NCBI GenBank assembly: GCA_963772375.1 | Contig: CAVYXG010000001.1 | Location: 1,798,001 to 1,862,000 of the forward strand | Direction of reading: 5' to 3' | Length of the DNA stretch: 64,000 bases | Source: DATBHM01 sp963772375 | GTDB taxonomy: Bacteria > Actinomycetota > UBA4738 > JACQTL01 | Part shown: positions 1 to 7,663 of the stretch, piece by piece | Layout: each line of letters opens with the position of its first letter | Numbering within the stretch: the stretch's first letter is position 1 | Notes under the pieces: model-generated | Seen by the model: only the letters and a program-made list of their open reading frames with translations | Databases searched by the model: none | Told to the model about the DNA's origin: nothing | Position numbers and translations under genes: made by a program

Positions 1-47
1 GATGGGCGATCCCGGCCGGGTCCTCCCGACACGCCGGATGCCACAGG

Positions 48-53
48 TAGTCT
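48..53 (+). promoter_or_regulatory. -10 box, leaderless promoter of the first GT2 gene
   Basis: TAGTCT fits the actinobacterial TANNNT -10 consensus and lies 7 bases before the GTG at 61. No Shine-Dalgarno is present, so transcription is expected to begin at or next to the start codon. No clear -35 was found. Confidence 0.5.
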
Positions 54-60
54 TCGCGCC

Positions 61-894
61 GTGCCGGAGCTCGATGCGGAACCCAGTCGGCCCTCCGACC
101 AGCTCGTGGCGGCCGTGGTCGTCACGTACCGGCGGACCGACCTCCTCCGGGGCAGCGTCGACGCGGTGCTCGCGCAGACCAGGCCGCCCGACTTCGTGCT
201 CGTCGTCGACAACGACCACATGGCGAAGGAGGTCGTGGCCGGCGAGCCGGTCGAGGTGTTCGAGACCGGGGAGAACCTCGGCCCGGCGGGCGGCTACGAG
301 GTGGGGTTCCGCGAGGCGCTCGACCGCGGGGCGGCCAAGGTGTGGACGATCGACGACGACGTCGTTCCCGAACCCGACTGCCTCCAACGGCTCCTGGACG
401 CCTCGGACGGCCGGGACGTCCTGATCCCGTTGCAGCGGAAGCCGGGGTTCGTCCGGGGGCACCCCCCGTCCTGGAACGGCGCCCTGTTCGACGCGGGCGT
501 CGTCCGGGCGGTGGGATTGCCCAGGGGCGATCTGTTCTTCTGGGCGGAGGACACCGAGTTCTACCAGCGGATCCGGTGGGCGGGGTTCCCGATCAGGCCG
601 GTCCCGGGGGCCTCGGTGCTCCACCTCAATCCGGAGGACCGAACGCGCGGAACGGGGCGGGATTGGCGGCTGTACTACGAGGTCCGCAACGGCCTGTACG
701 TGCGGCTCGTGCTCCGCCCCCGGACGGCCAAGGGAACCTGGCGGGCCTGGCGGGCCGCGCTCGGCAAGCTCGGCGCGATCGTGGTGCTGGAACCGCACAA
801 GGTGCAGTCGATCGGGCTGTGGTGGCGCGGATACCGCGACTACCGGCGGCGGCGGCTGGGCAAGGTCATCGCGCCGGAGGACTGGTCGGGCTGA
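61..894 (+). CDS. Glycosyltransferase family 2 protein
   Basis: GT-A fold glycosyltransferase expected to transfer a sugar from a nucleotide donor to a lipid-linked or polysaccharide acceptor at the cytoplasmic membrane face. The 277-residue protein has the N-terminal nucleotide-binding strand (AAVVVTYRR, about 17-25), a metal-binding DDD triplet (98-100) and a WAEDTEF segment (161-167) whose acidic pair is the usual catalytic-base region in galactofuranosyl- and rhamnosyltransferase-like GT2 enzymes. The C-terminus is basic (YRRRRLGK), which suits membrane association. The GTG start is supported by a -10 box 7 bases upstream and by the position of the first beta strand. Donor and acceptor cannot be read from sequence. 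It opens a long run of polysaccharide genes. Confidence 0.85.
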   Translation: MPELDAEPSRPSDQLVAAVVVTYRRTDLLRGSVDAVLAQTRPPDFVLVVDNDHMAKEVVAGEPVEVFETGENLGPAGGYEVGFREALDRGAAKVWTIDDDVVPEPDCLQRLLDASDGRDVLIPLQRKPGFVRGHPPSWNGALFDAGVVRAVGLPRGDLFFWAEDTEFYQRIRWAGFPIRPVPGASVLHLNPEDRTRGTGRDWRLYYEVRNGLYVRLVLRPRTAKGTWRAWRAALGKLGAIVVLEPHKVQSIGLWWRGYRDYRRRRLGKVIAPEDWSG

Positions 895-915
895 GCGGGC
901 GTCCGCCGACCGGGG

Positions 916-921
916 TACGCT
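916..921 (+). promoter_or_regulatory. -10 box, leaderless promoter of the PH-like gene
   Basis: TACGCT (TANNNT) lies 9 bases before the ATG at 931. There is no purine-rich Shine-Dalgarno, so a leaderless transcript is inferred. Confidence 0.5.
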
Positions 922-930
922 CCCGCCGAC

Positions 931-1386
931 ATGCCGGACCAGTTCGCCGAACGGGTCGGGCCCATCCTCCAGGGACAGCTCGAGCAGGACGAGACGCTGC
1001 GGGGGGTCGTGGCCGCGACGCTGCAGAAGACGTTCTCCGGTGGCCTGTTCGCGATCGGGGTGACCGACCGCCGGCTGCTCCTCCAGCAGCTCGACCGCAA
1101 GCTCCAGGCGAAGGAGGCGGCCGTGTCGCTGCCGCCCGAGGCGCTCGAGTCCGGCGGCGTCGAGGACGAGAGCCTCCTCGGAACCGACGACCTGATCGAC
1201 ACGGCGGCGATCGTGGACGCGGTCTCGGTCACGGTGCTGCTCCGCACGACCGACGGGCGGAAGTTCAAGCTGATGATGATGAAGGGTGGCGACGGGATGC
1301 TGGGTGCCCTGGCCGGCGGGCCGTCCCAGACCGAGGGCGTCCGGGCGTTGGTCGAGTGGCTGAACGCGAACGCCCCGCGCGGCTGA
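931..1386 (+). CDS. Small PH-like domain protein of unknown function
   Basis: A 151-residue cytoplasmic protein without signal peptide or membrane segment. The central stretch, with an ATLQKTFSGGLFAIGVTDRR core followed by LLLQQL (about 30-55), matches the strand-turn-strand with TDRRLLL seen in bacterial pleckstrin-homology-like (YokE/bPH) proteins. A basic lysine-rich strand (RKFKLMMMKGGDG, about 110-122) and a C-terminal helix ending in VEWLNANA complete such a domain. The role is unknown; PH-like domains in bacteria bind proteins or membranes. It stands alone with its own leaderless promoter between a GT2 and a toxin-antitoxin pair, so no operon context helps. The family call rests on motif resemblance only. 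Confidence 0.65.
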   Translation: MPDQFAERVGPILQGQLEQDETLRGVVAATLQKTFSGGLFAIGVTDRRLLLQQLDRKLQAKEAAVSLPPEALESGGVEDESLLGTDDLIDTAAIVDAVSVTVLLRTTDGRKFKLMMMKGGDGMLGALAGGPSQTEGVRALVEWLNANAPRG

Positions 1387-1418
1387 CCCACCCTCCTCGT
1401 GGTCCACGAACCTCGTGC

Positions 1419-1424
1419 TACACT
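1419..1424 (+). promoter_or_regulatory. -10 box, leaderless promoter of the toxin-antitoxin pair
   Basis: TACACT (TANNNT) ends 6 bases before the GTG at 1431. This is the only support for that antitoxin start besides the protein pattern. Confidence 0.5.
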
Positions 1425-1430
1425 GGGCTC

Positions 1431-1673
1431 GTGAAGAACGTCACGATCACCCTTGACGAGGAGACCGCCAGATGGGCGCGGATCGAGGCGGCGAAGCGCG
1501 AAACCAGCGTGTCCCGCCTGGTCGGCGATCTCCTCCAGCGCTACATGGCGGAGGCGGAGAGCTACGACGACGCCATGAATCAGTTCCTGTCGCGGCCACC
1601 GCAACCCATCAGCTCCGCCGGCGGGCCGTACCCCCAGCGCGACGAACTGCACGAGCGTGCCGATCTTCGTTGA
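1431..1673 (+). CDS. Ribbon-helix-helix-type antitoxin (VapB-like)
   Basis: An 80-residue protein starting with KNVTITLDEETARWARIEAA, the ribbon strand and first helix of MetJ/Arc/CopG-type DNA-binding antitoxins, followed by a second helix (SVSRLVGDLLQRYM, about 30-43) and a loose C-terminal tail that would wrap the toxin. It probably represses its own operon and neutralises the PIN toxin encoded next. The next gene starts inside it (17-base overlap), the usual antitoxin-first arrangement. Start is a GTG just after a TACACT -10 box. The family is clear; the exact antitoxin class is not. Confidence 0.8.
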   Translation: MKNVTITLDEETARWARIEAAKRETSVSRLVGDLLQRYMAEAESYDDAMNQFLSRPPQPISSAGGPYPQRDELHERADLR

Positions 1674-2100
1674 CACGAACGTGCTCGTGTACTCCAGGGA
1701 TTCGAGCGCGGGGACTCGCCGCGAACGGGCGAACTCCTGGCTGGAACATCTCTGGCGCACGCGCGACGGCCGACTCAGCACGCAGGTGCTCCACGAGTAC
1801 TACGTCGTCGTCACTCGGAAGCTGCACCCCGGCCTGCCGTCGGCGGACGCGCGTGAGGATGTCCGGGCATTGCAGGCATGGCGACCGCTCGCGCTGGACG
1901 TGGCCCTCATCGACATGGCGTGGCGCGTCGAGGATCGGTTCGGGCTCTCGTTCTGGGATGCGCTGATCGTCGGTGCGGCCAGGACGGCCGGATGCGATCG
2001 GCTGCTCACCGAAGATCTCCAGGACGGGCAGGACTTCGGGGGGGTCATCGTCGTGAACCCCTTCACGAACGACCCTGCTGAATCGGGTTCGCCAGGTTGA
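1657..2100 (+). CDS. vapC: PIN-domain ribonuclease toxin (VapC family)
   Basis: Probable Mg-dependent endoribonuclease of a type II toxin-antitoxin module; characterised VapC toxins cut tRNA or rRNA. All four PIN acidic positions are visible in the 147 residues: D6 (FVDTNVLVY), E47 (LHEYY), D101 (SFWDALIV) and D120 (LLTEDLQDG). Length is typical for VapC. It starts with GTG inside the upstream antitoxin gene, so the two are translationally coupled. Nothing suggests degeneration. Its place at the edge of a polysaccharide locus may simply reflect the habit of such modules to settle in variable regions. The target RNA is unknown. Confidence 0.88.
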   Translation: MPIFVDTNVLVYSRDSSAGTRRERANSWLEHLWRTRDGRLSTQVLHEYYVVVTRKLHPGLPSADAREDVRALQAWRPLALDVALIDMAWRVEDRFGLSFWDALIVGAARTAGCDRLLTEDLQDGQDFGGVIVVNPFTNDPAESGSPG

Positions 2101-2144
2101 CCGGCGGCCCACCACCGCTCCGACCAGGGCGTTCGACCCGCCCG

Positions 2145-2150
2145 TAGAAT
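2145..2150 (+). promoter_or_regulatory. -10 box, leaderless promoter of the epimerase gene
   Basis: TAGAAT (TANNNT) lies 8 bases before the ATG at 2159, with no Shine-Dalgarno between. Confidence 0.5.
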
Positions 2151-2158
2151 CCCCGCCG

Positions 2159-3103
2159 ATGCGAGCGCTCGTGACGGGGGCGGCGGGATTCATCGGTTCG
2201 CGCCTCGCCGCGCGGCTGCTCGACGACGGCCACGACGTCCAAGGCATCGACGCGCTGACGCCCTACTACGACCCCGCGGACAAGCGCGCCAACCTCGAGG
2301 ATCTCCGCGGCCGGGACGGGTTCTCGTTCGACGAGGTGGACCTCCGGACGGCGCCGCTCGAGGGCGCCGTCGAGGCCGACGTCGTGTTCCACCTGGCCGC
2401 CCAGCCGGGCGTGCGCGCGTCGTGGGGGACGACGTTCGAGGCCTACGCCGGTCAGAACGTCGTGGCGACGCAGCGGCTGCTCGAGGCGTGCCGGGCCGCG
2501 GCCACGCCTCCGCGCATCGTCATGGCATCGTCGTCCTCGGTGTACGGCGAGGCCGAACGACACCCCACGCCCGAGGACGTGACGCCCCGGCCCGTCTCGC
2601 CCTACGGCGTCACCAAGCTCGCGGCCGAGGCGCTGCTCACCGCCTACGCGGCGAACTTCGGCCTGGCATCCGTGGCGCTGCGGTACTTCACCGTGTACGG
2701 CCCCGGCCAGCGCCCCGACATGGCGTTCCACCGGTTCATCAGGGCGGCCCTGACCGGCGGGGTCGTGGAGGTGTTCGGCGACGGCGAGCAGACCAGGGAC
2801 GTGACGTTCGTCGACGACGCGGTGGACGCGACGATCGCGGCCGCGTCGGTCGAGGCCCTCGCCGGGCCGGTGAACGTGGGCGGGGGCGCCCAGGTCGCCG
2901 TGAACGAGGTGCTCGACGCGATCGAACGGCTGACCGGGCGGGAGCTGCGCGTGGAACGGCTCGAGGCCGCGCCGGGCGACGTCCGGCACACGTCGGCCGA
3001 CCTCGCCCGGGCCCGCGCCGTGCTGGGCTACGAGCCGCGGGTCGGGCTGGAGGACGGCCTCGCCCTCGAGATCGACTGGCTCCGCCGCCGCCTCGGGGCA
3101 TGA
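2159..3103 (+). CDS. NAD-dependent epimerase/dehydratase, UDP-sugar 4-epimerase-like
   Basis: Extended short-chain dehydrogenase acting on a nucleotide sugar. The 314-residue chain begins with the Rossmann motif GAAGFIGSRL (about 7-16), carries the HLAAQPGVR segment (about 80-88) typical of UDP-glucuronate and UDP-glucose 4-epimerases, the serine-rich MASSSSVYG strand (about 121-129) and the catalytic YGVTK (YxxxK, about 149-153). The HLAAQPGVR and YFTVYGPGQRPDMA motifs are closest to UDP-glucuronate 4-epimerases, so UDP-galacturonate supply is a reasonable guess. The stop overlaps the start of the next glycosyltransferase (ATGA), so the two are co-translated. Substrate remains inferred. Confidence 0.85.
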   Translation: MRALVTGAAGFIGSRLAARLLDDGHDVQGIDALTPYYDPADKRANLEDLRGRDGFSFDEVDLRTAPLEGAVEADVVFHLAAQPGVRASWGTTFEAYAGQNVVATQRLLEACRAAATPPRIVMASSSSVYGEAERHPTPEDVTPRPVSPYGVTKLAAEALLTAYAANFGLASVALRYFTVYGPGQRPDMAFHRFIRAALTGGVVEVFGDGEQTRDVTFVDDAVDATIAAASVEALAGPVNVGGGAQVAVNEVLDAIERLTGRELRVERLEAAPGDVRHTSADLARARAVLGYEPRVGLEDGLALEIDWLRRRLGA

Positions 3104-4224
3104 ACCGCCCGGCCCGGGTGGCGTTCGTCATCAACTCGCTCGAGACCGGCGGCGCCGAGCGGCAGCTCGCGCTCACCGTGGCGGCGATCGACCGCAGGAG
3201 GTTCGAACCGGTGGTCGTCACGCTGTTCCACGCGGGGGCGTTCCGGGCGGAGGTCGAAGGGGCCGGCGTCGAGGTCCGGGACCTCGGCCTGCCGAAGGAC
3301 CTCCGCGCCGCCGTGAAGGGCGTCCGTGCGCCGCTCGCCGCCCTCCGGCCCGACGTCGTCCACACCGCGATGTTCGAGGCGAACGTCGCCGGACGCCTGG
3401 CCGGGCGGCGCATCGGGGCGGCCGTGGTCAGCCACTCGACCAACACGTACGACGCGCCGCTCCGGACCGCCGAGACGCTCGCCCCCGGATGGAAGCTGCG
3501 GGCGGCCAGGCGGGCCGAACGGTGGTCGGCCCGCCGGTCGCACGCCCGGATCGTCGCCGTGGGCGACGAGGTGGCCCGGTCGGCTGCCGCGTACCTCCGG
3601 GTCCCCCGCGAGCGCGTCTCGGTCGTGCGACGGGGGTTCGACTTCGCGGCGCTGGAGGCCGGCGCGCGAGCGGCGCCGATCGGGCCGGTGTGGCCGGAGA
3701 CCGGCGGCGGACGGCTGCTCGCCGTGGGCCGCCTCGCCCCCCAGAAGGGGCACCGCTTCCTGCTCGAGGCCATGCCGGCCATCGCGGAGCGGCACCCCGG
3801 CGTTCACCTGGTGATCGCGGGCGCCGGTCCCCTGGAGGCCGAGCTCCGGGCCCTGGCCGGGTCGCGCACCACGCTGGCCGGCGTCCGGCGGGACGTGCCC
3901 TCGCTGCTCGCGGCCGCGGACGTGTTCGTCCTGCCGTCGCTGTGGGAGGGGGCGGCGGGGGCCCTCGTCGAGGCCATGGCCCTCGGGGTCCCCGTCGCGG
4001 TCACGGACGATCCGGCGCTCCGCGAGGTGACGGGCGACGCGGCGGCGCTGTTCCCGCCGCGCGACCCCCCCGCGATCGCCGGGGCCGTCGCCGGGCTGCT
4101 CGACGACCCCGCTGCCGCCCGGGATCGCGCCGCGGCGGCCGTCGGCCGGGTTCGCGCGATGCACGACATCGCGGCCAACACCCGGCGTCTCGAGTCCGTC
4201 TACGACGAGGCGCTGGCCGACTGA
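3100..4224 (+). CDS. Glycosyltransferase family 4 protein
   Basis: GT-B retaining glycosyltransferase of 374 residues. N-terminal acceptor domain begins FVINSLETGGAERQL (about 7-21), the ETGGAE loop common in GT4 enzymes. The C-terminal donor domain has LLAVGRLAPQKGHRFLLEA (about 206-224), the AADVFVLPS strand and the WEGAAGALVEAMALGVPV stretch (about 284-301), whose EGxxxxxxE element contacts the nucleotide-sugar. The ATG overlaps the stop of the epimerase by four bases, implying that the epimerase makes or adjusts its donor. The 3-prime end overlaps the convergent DUF4012 gene by 25 bases. Sugar specificity is unknown. Confidence 0.88.
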   Translation: MNRPARVAFVINSLETGGAERQLALTVAAIDRRRFEPVVVTLFHAGAFRAEVEGAGVEVRDLGLPKDLRAAVKGVRAPLAALRPDVVHTAMFEANVAGRLAGRRIGAAVVSHSTNTYDAPLRTAETLAPGWKLRAARRAERWSARRSHARIVAVGDEVARSAAAYLRVPRERVSVVRRGFDFAALEAGARAAPIGPVWPETGGGRLLAVGRLAPQKGHRFLLEAMPAIAERHPGVHLVIAGAGPLEAELRALAGSRTTLAGVRRDVPSLLAAADVFVLPSLWEGAAGALVEAMALGVPVAVTDDPALREVTGDAAALFPPRDPPAIAGAVAGLLDDPAAARDRAAAAVGRVRAMHDIAANTRRLESVYDEALAD

Positions 4225-6209
4225 GATCCCGTGTCCGGCGGCCGGTACGTCACGTTCGTCGCGAAGTCCCGGGTGACCGGGGCGTGGAAGGTCACCTCGC
4301 CGCTCCCGGTCTTCCAGCCGCGATCGGTCCCGGTGACGCTCGATCCCTTCGGCAGGACGAGGTGCACGGTGAGGTCCATGGCGTGCGCCAGCGGCTGGTG
4401 CTGCACGACCAGGCGGTACTCCTTGGACCCCCCCGGCAGGTTGTGGGTGACGTGCGGGATCGTGTACTCGAACCGCAGCGTCCCGGGATGCCCGGGCCAG
4501 GCCGTGATGACCTTGGTGAACACCCGCCGGTAGCCCTCGCGGTGCGAGACGAAGTTCTGGGGCCGGATACCCGGGAATCCCGCCCCCACCGCCGGGAACA
4601 CCAGGGGGCTCCCCGTGTCCCCCGGGACGTACAGGCTGAGCATCGCGACGTTCAGCCCGTAGGGCTTCCACGGGCCGACGACGTAGCGGGGCTCGCCGGG
4701 CGGCGTCTTGTCGTCCACCGTGATCAGCACGTTGACCCTGGCGTCGCCGTTCTCGTCGATCGTCACCGTGTCGTCGACGGTCGTGTGGGTGAAGTAGTCG
4801 ACCTTGTTGGCGTTCCGCTTGTTGTCGGTGAGGTACAGGTAGTCGCCGCCGGAGTTGTCGATCCCGTTCGACCATCCCATCTGCTCGAGCAGCGCGGTCA
4901 CGTCGGCGTTCGCCGACCACAGCTGGATGCGCTTGTCGGCGATCGCGGCCGACATCGACCTCGCCAGGCCGATGACGTCGGACGGGTGGCCGAGCGCCGA
5001 GAAGGCGGCCTCCACGAGCTCGCCGGGCAGGGCGGCCTGGACCAGGCGGGGCAGCGAGTACTGGTCGTGCTCGGCGAGCTGCACGATGTTGTGCGAATCG
5101 ACCGGCTTGTCGTAGCCGGGGATCCTGAACTCCCCCTGCCCCTCGAGCAGAGCGGCGACGCCTACGGGGTCGAGCGCGATGACGTCGTCGATGTGCCGGC
5201 CGGTCGCCGCCTGCACCTGCGCCGCCCACGTCGGCGCCACCATGGGGAAGTTGGGCGAGTAGTTCGTTCCGTTGTTGATCTTGGGGTTCCGTCCGGTCAG
5301 GTGGAGGTACCACCGGACCGGGCGCGGGAGCTTCACCTTGACCCCGGTCCTATGGTCGAGCTGCGTGATGGGCCCCCCGCCGACCAGCGACATGCGCCCG
5401 TCGGTGATCTGGACGATGCCCCATCCCAGCACCGCGCCACCGGTCGCCCGGAGGTCCGAGTTGTTCTGGAGCGCGAGGAAGTAGGTGCGGGGGCCGTCGG
5501 CGCCGAACATCGTCGGCAGCACCTTCACCGCGGAGAGCGCCCGCTGCCCCGCCGTCAGGGCGTCGCCGAGCTGGCCGAGCGCGTCCGTCTTCAGCCGGTC
5601 CAGCTCGCCGACGAACGGGATGTGCGGGATGGCCCGGATGTCGTCGTAGCTCGTCTGCAGCGACGAGACCAGCTCCGTGACCTTGGGGATCAGTCCCTGG
5701 ATGAGCTCGATGTTCACCGTGCTGTCGTGCATGATCGACGGGCCGCCGGCGTCGGTTCCCCGGGCGGTGTCCACGACCTCGCGGCCCAAAACCAGCGCGT
5801 GGGCGCCGGAGGAGGCCGCGTCGGTCCCGAGGCGGACGGCGTCGACGGGGCGCCCGACGAACGGGAGCCACCCCGTGAGCCCGAACGTGAACCTCGCGTG
5901 GTCCACCCGGGTCTGCAGGCCGGTCACGTCCGACTCGATCCGGTCGATGCCCGATCCGGGACCGTCGGTGCTCAGCAGGTCGTGCCGCGCCGACTGCAGG
6001 GCGGGGAACAGCTGCCGGAGGTCACGCGCGTAGTGGAGGGCCTGCAGCTCCCCGTCGATGACCACGCCGATCAGCAGCAGCAGCAGGATGCTGCCGCCGA
6101 TGAGCGTCCAGCGCAGCACTCGACGGCGGCGGCGCGGACGTCCCTGTTTGGGAGGGGAGCCGCCGGCGAGCTGCGTGGACGCGGCGAGGGTGTCGGAGCG
6201 CGAGTCCAA
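4200..6209 (-). CDS. DUF4012 domain-containing membrane-anchored protein
   Basis: A 669-residue protein with a basic cytoplasmic N-terminus (RPRRRRRVLR), one transmembrane segment (about 34-52) and a large extracytoplasmic region. The order of elements (helical part with LQSARHDLLS, then YFLALQNNSDLRATGG, the GGPI segment and a beta-rich C-terminus ending in THVTYRPP-like strands) is that of DUF4012 proteins, which are frequent in actinobacterial exopolysaccharide loci and have no assigned biochemical role. Start is a TTG at 6209; a TAAACT box lies 15 bases upstream. The tail converges with the GT4 gene. A role in polymer secretion or anchoring is plausible from context only. Confidence 0.8.
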   Translation of the reverse strand: MDSRSDTLAASTQLAGGSPPKQGRPRRRRRVLRWTLIGGSILLLLLIGVVIDGELQALHYARDLRQLFPALQSARHDLLSTDGPGSGIDRIESDVTGLQTRVDHARFTFGLTGWLPFVGRPVDAVRLGTDAASSGAHALVLGREVVDTARGTDAGGPSIMHDSTVNIELIQGLIPKVTELVSSLQTSYDDIRAIPHIPFVGELDRLKTDALGQLGDALTAGQRALSAVKVLPTMFGADGPRTYFLALQNNSDLRATGGAVLGWGIVQITDGRMSLVGGGPITQLDHRTGVKVKLPRPVRWYLHLTGRNPKINNGTNYSPNFPMVAPTWAAQVQAATGRHIDDVIALDPVGVAALLEGQGEFRIPGYDKPVDSHNIVQLAEHDQYSLPRLVQAALPGELVEAAFSALGHPSDVIGLARSMSAAIADKRIQLWSANADVTALLEQMGWSNGIDNSGGDYLYLTDNKRNANKVDYFTHTTVDDTVTIDENGDARVNVLITVDDKTPPGEPRYVVGPWKPYGLNVAMLSLYVPGDTGSPLVFPAVGAGFPGIRPQNFVSHREGYRRVFTKVITAWPGHPGTLRFEYTIPHVTHNLPGGSKEYRLVVQHQPLAHAMDLTVHLVLPKGSSVTGTDRGWKTGSGEVTFHAPVTRDFATNVTYRPPDTGSQSASASS

Positions 6210-6276
6210 GGTGGCTGAGCTCCGAGTTTACGGCACGCGGGTTCCCTTGGGGGGTGCCCGACCGGGCCTTCGTCCC

Positions 6277-7536
6277 TCAGTGACCCTTGCGGAGCACCGC
6301 CGCGAGGGGGTCGTCGACGGCCCCGAGGAAGGACCACCCCATCCGCTCGGTCTTCGAGGTCGCGAGCAGCGCCTTCGTGTCCCGCCACCAGTGGGGATCG
6401 ACCACGACCCCCGTACGGAGCCGGCCGCCGTAGTGGAACGCGTCCCATTCGTCGCTCCAGCCGGGGACGTTCCAGTCGACGGTTCGCTGATGGAAGCGCT
6501 CGAAGCGCTGACGCATGCCGGACTCCCAGTTCGACGCGTAGAACTCGAAGGAGTACGCCGCGTTCTTGAGCTTGGGCTTCCTGGTGATGGCCCAGACGAC
6601 CTTGGCGGGCGGGCGCGACAGCCAGTCCGCGTAGATGGCCAGCAGGCCGGGGGCGACCGCGTGGATCGCGTTCCCCGTCTTCTCGTAGAACCCGGCCAGG
6701 TCGAGCACCTTGGGCGCCGTCCGGTGTCCCTCGAACGGGATGGCGACCATGTCGTACGCCTCGAACATCATCTCGGCGCCCACCACCGCGGAGTTGTGGA
6801 GGTACCGGCGCGCGAGCATCTGCCAGACCCCCCGGAACTTGGCCTGCACGCCGTCGGTCCCGGCGAAGAAGGCCTTCTCCGCCTGCACCATCTCCGCGAT
6901 CCCACCGCCCGACGGGTAGAGCCACGTGGGCATCCCGACGCCACACGGCTGGAAGCTCCCGTTGGGGAGCGGAAGGTTCTGGAACGCCGGCGACCACCTC
7001 GACTGCCCGAGCGACAGGGCGACCGCGATGCCGTTCGCGTGGAAGTCCGCGATGAGCTGGTCGACCGCCGACAGGTACGCCGGGTCCCAGTGGTGCACGA
7101 GCCTGCCCGACGGCGACGTGGTCGGCGCGGTCGGCTCGAGGTTGGCCCAGCTCAGCATGATCTGCACGGAGTTCATGCCCCAGTCCTGCAGGTGCCCGGG
7201 GAGGTCGGCGGGTGGGAGGTACCAGTGACCACACTGGGGGGTGAGGTCGCCCTCTCCGCCGTACAGGGTGAGCAGCTCGTAGCTCAGCAGCCGGACGCGG
7301 TGGTGGGCCGCGTCGACGAGGGAGGTGCCGCAGGCGTGGATCCGCCCGGTGATGAGGAAGGTCTCCTTCGCGGGCGCCTGACAGGCCGGATGGTGCGTGA
7401 CGCGCGACGTCCCCGCGGCCGACCGGGGGGTTGCCCCCGCCGGTTGCATCGCCGTCAGCGGGACGGCGAGGACGACCAGGGTGGCGACGAGCCTCGCGAG
7501 CCGTGTGTGGATCGTGGTTTTCCGGGCCCGGACCAT
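6277..7536 (-). CDS. Secreted GH5-like (beta/alpha-barrel) putative glycoside hydrolase
   Basis: A 419-residue exported protein: basic start (MVRARKTTIHTRLARL), hydrophobic core (VATLVVLAVPLTAM) and AGA cleavage region near residue 36. The mature part looks like a TIM-barrel hydrolase: a strand with NSVQIMLSWANLEP (about 130-143), a conserved GQSRWSPAF segment, GAEMMFEAYD (possible acid/base glutamate) and WSDEWDAFHYG near the C-terminus (possible nucleophile glutamate). This pattern is GH5-like, but catalytic assignments are inference. ATG at 7536 is preferred to upstream in-frame codons because GGGAGG lies 7 bases before it. A clear paralogue lies at 27489-28697. Alternative: a non-catalytic sugar-binding barrel. 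Confidence 0.7.
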   Translation of the reverse strand: MVRARKTTIHTRLARLVATLVVLAVPLTAMQPAGATPRSAAGTSRVTHHPACQAPAKETFLITGRIHACGTSLVDAAHHRVRLLSYELLTLYGGEGDLTPQCGHWYLPPADLPGHLQDWGMNSVQIMLSWANLEPTAPTTSPSGRLVHHWDPAYLSAVDQLIADFHANGIAVALSLGQSRWSPAFQNLPLPNGSFQPCGVGMPTWLYPSGGGIAEMVQAEKAFFAGTDGVQAKFRGVWQMLARRYLHNSAVVGAEMMFEAYDMVAIPFEGHRTAPKVLDLAGFYEKTGNAIHAVAPGLLAIYADWLSRPPAKVVWAITRKPKLKNAAYSFEFYASNWESGMRQRFERFHQRTVDWNVPGWSDEWDAFHYGGRLRTGVVVDPHWWRDTKALLATSKTERMGWSFLGAVDDPLAAVLRKGH

Positions 7537-7647
7537 TCCCCGACCTCCCTCTCTCCCTCTGCATGGGCGCCCGTCCGGCGACCCCACCTCAGCAGCGTTT
7601 CGAGCGTCGGAGGCACGAGAGGTATCGGCTCACGGGGTCCATTCCTG

Positions 7648-7653
7648 TAGCAT
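7648..7653 (+). promoter_or_regulatory. -10 box, leaderless promoter of the large membrane protein
   Basis: TAGCAT lies 10 bases before the GTG at 7664 and helps to choose that start over the longer upstream open frame. Confidence 0.45.
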
Positions 7654-7663
7654 CGCGAGCGCC

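Noticed and set aside
2..424. Plus-strand open frame at the window start
   Set aside because: It overlaps the GT2 gene in another frame and is Ser/Arg/Pro-rich with no family pattern.
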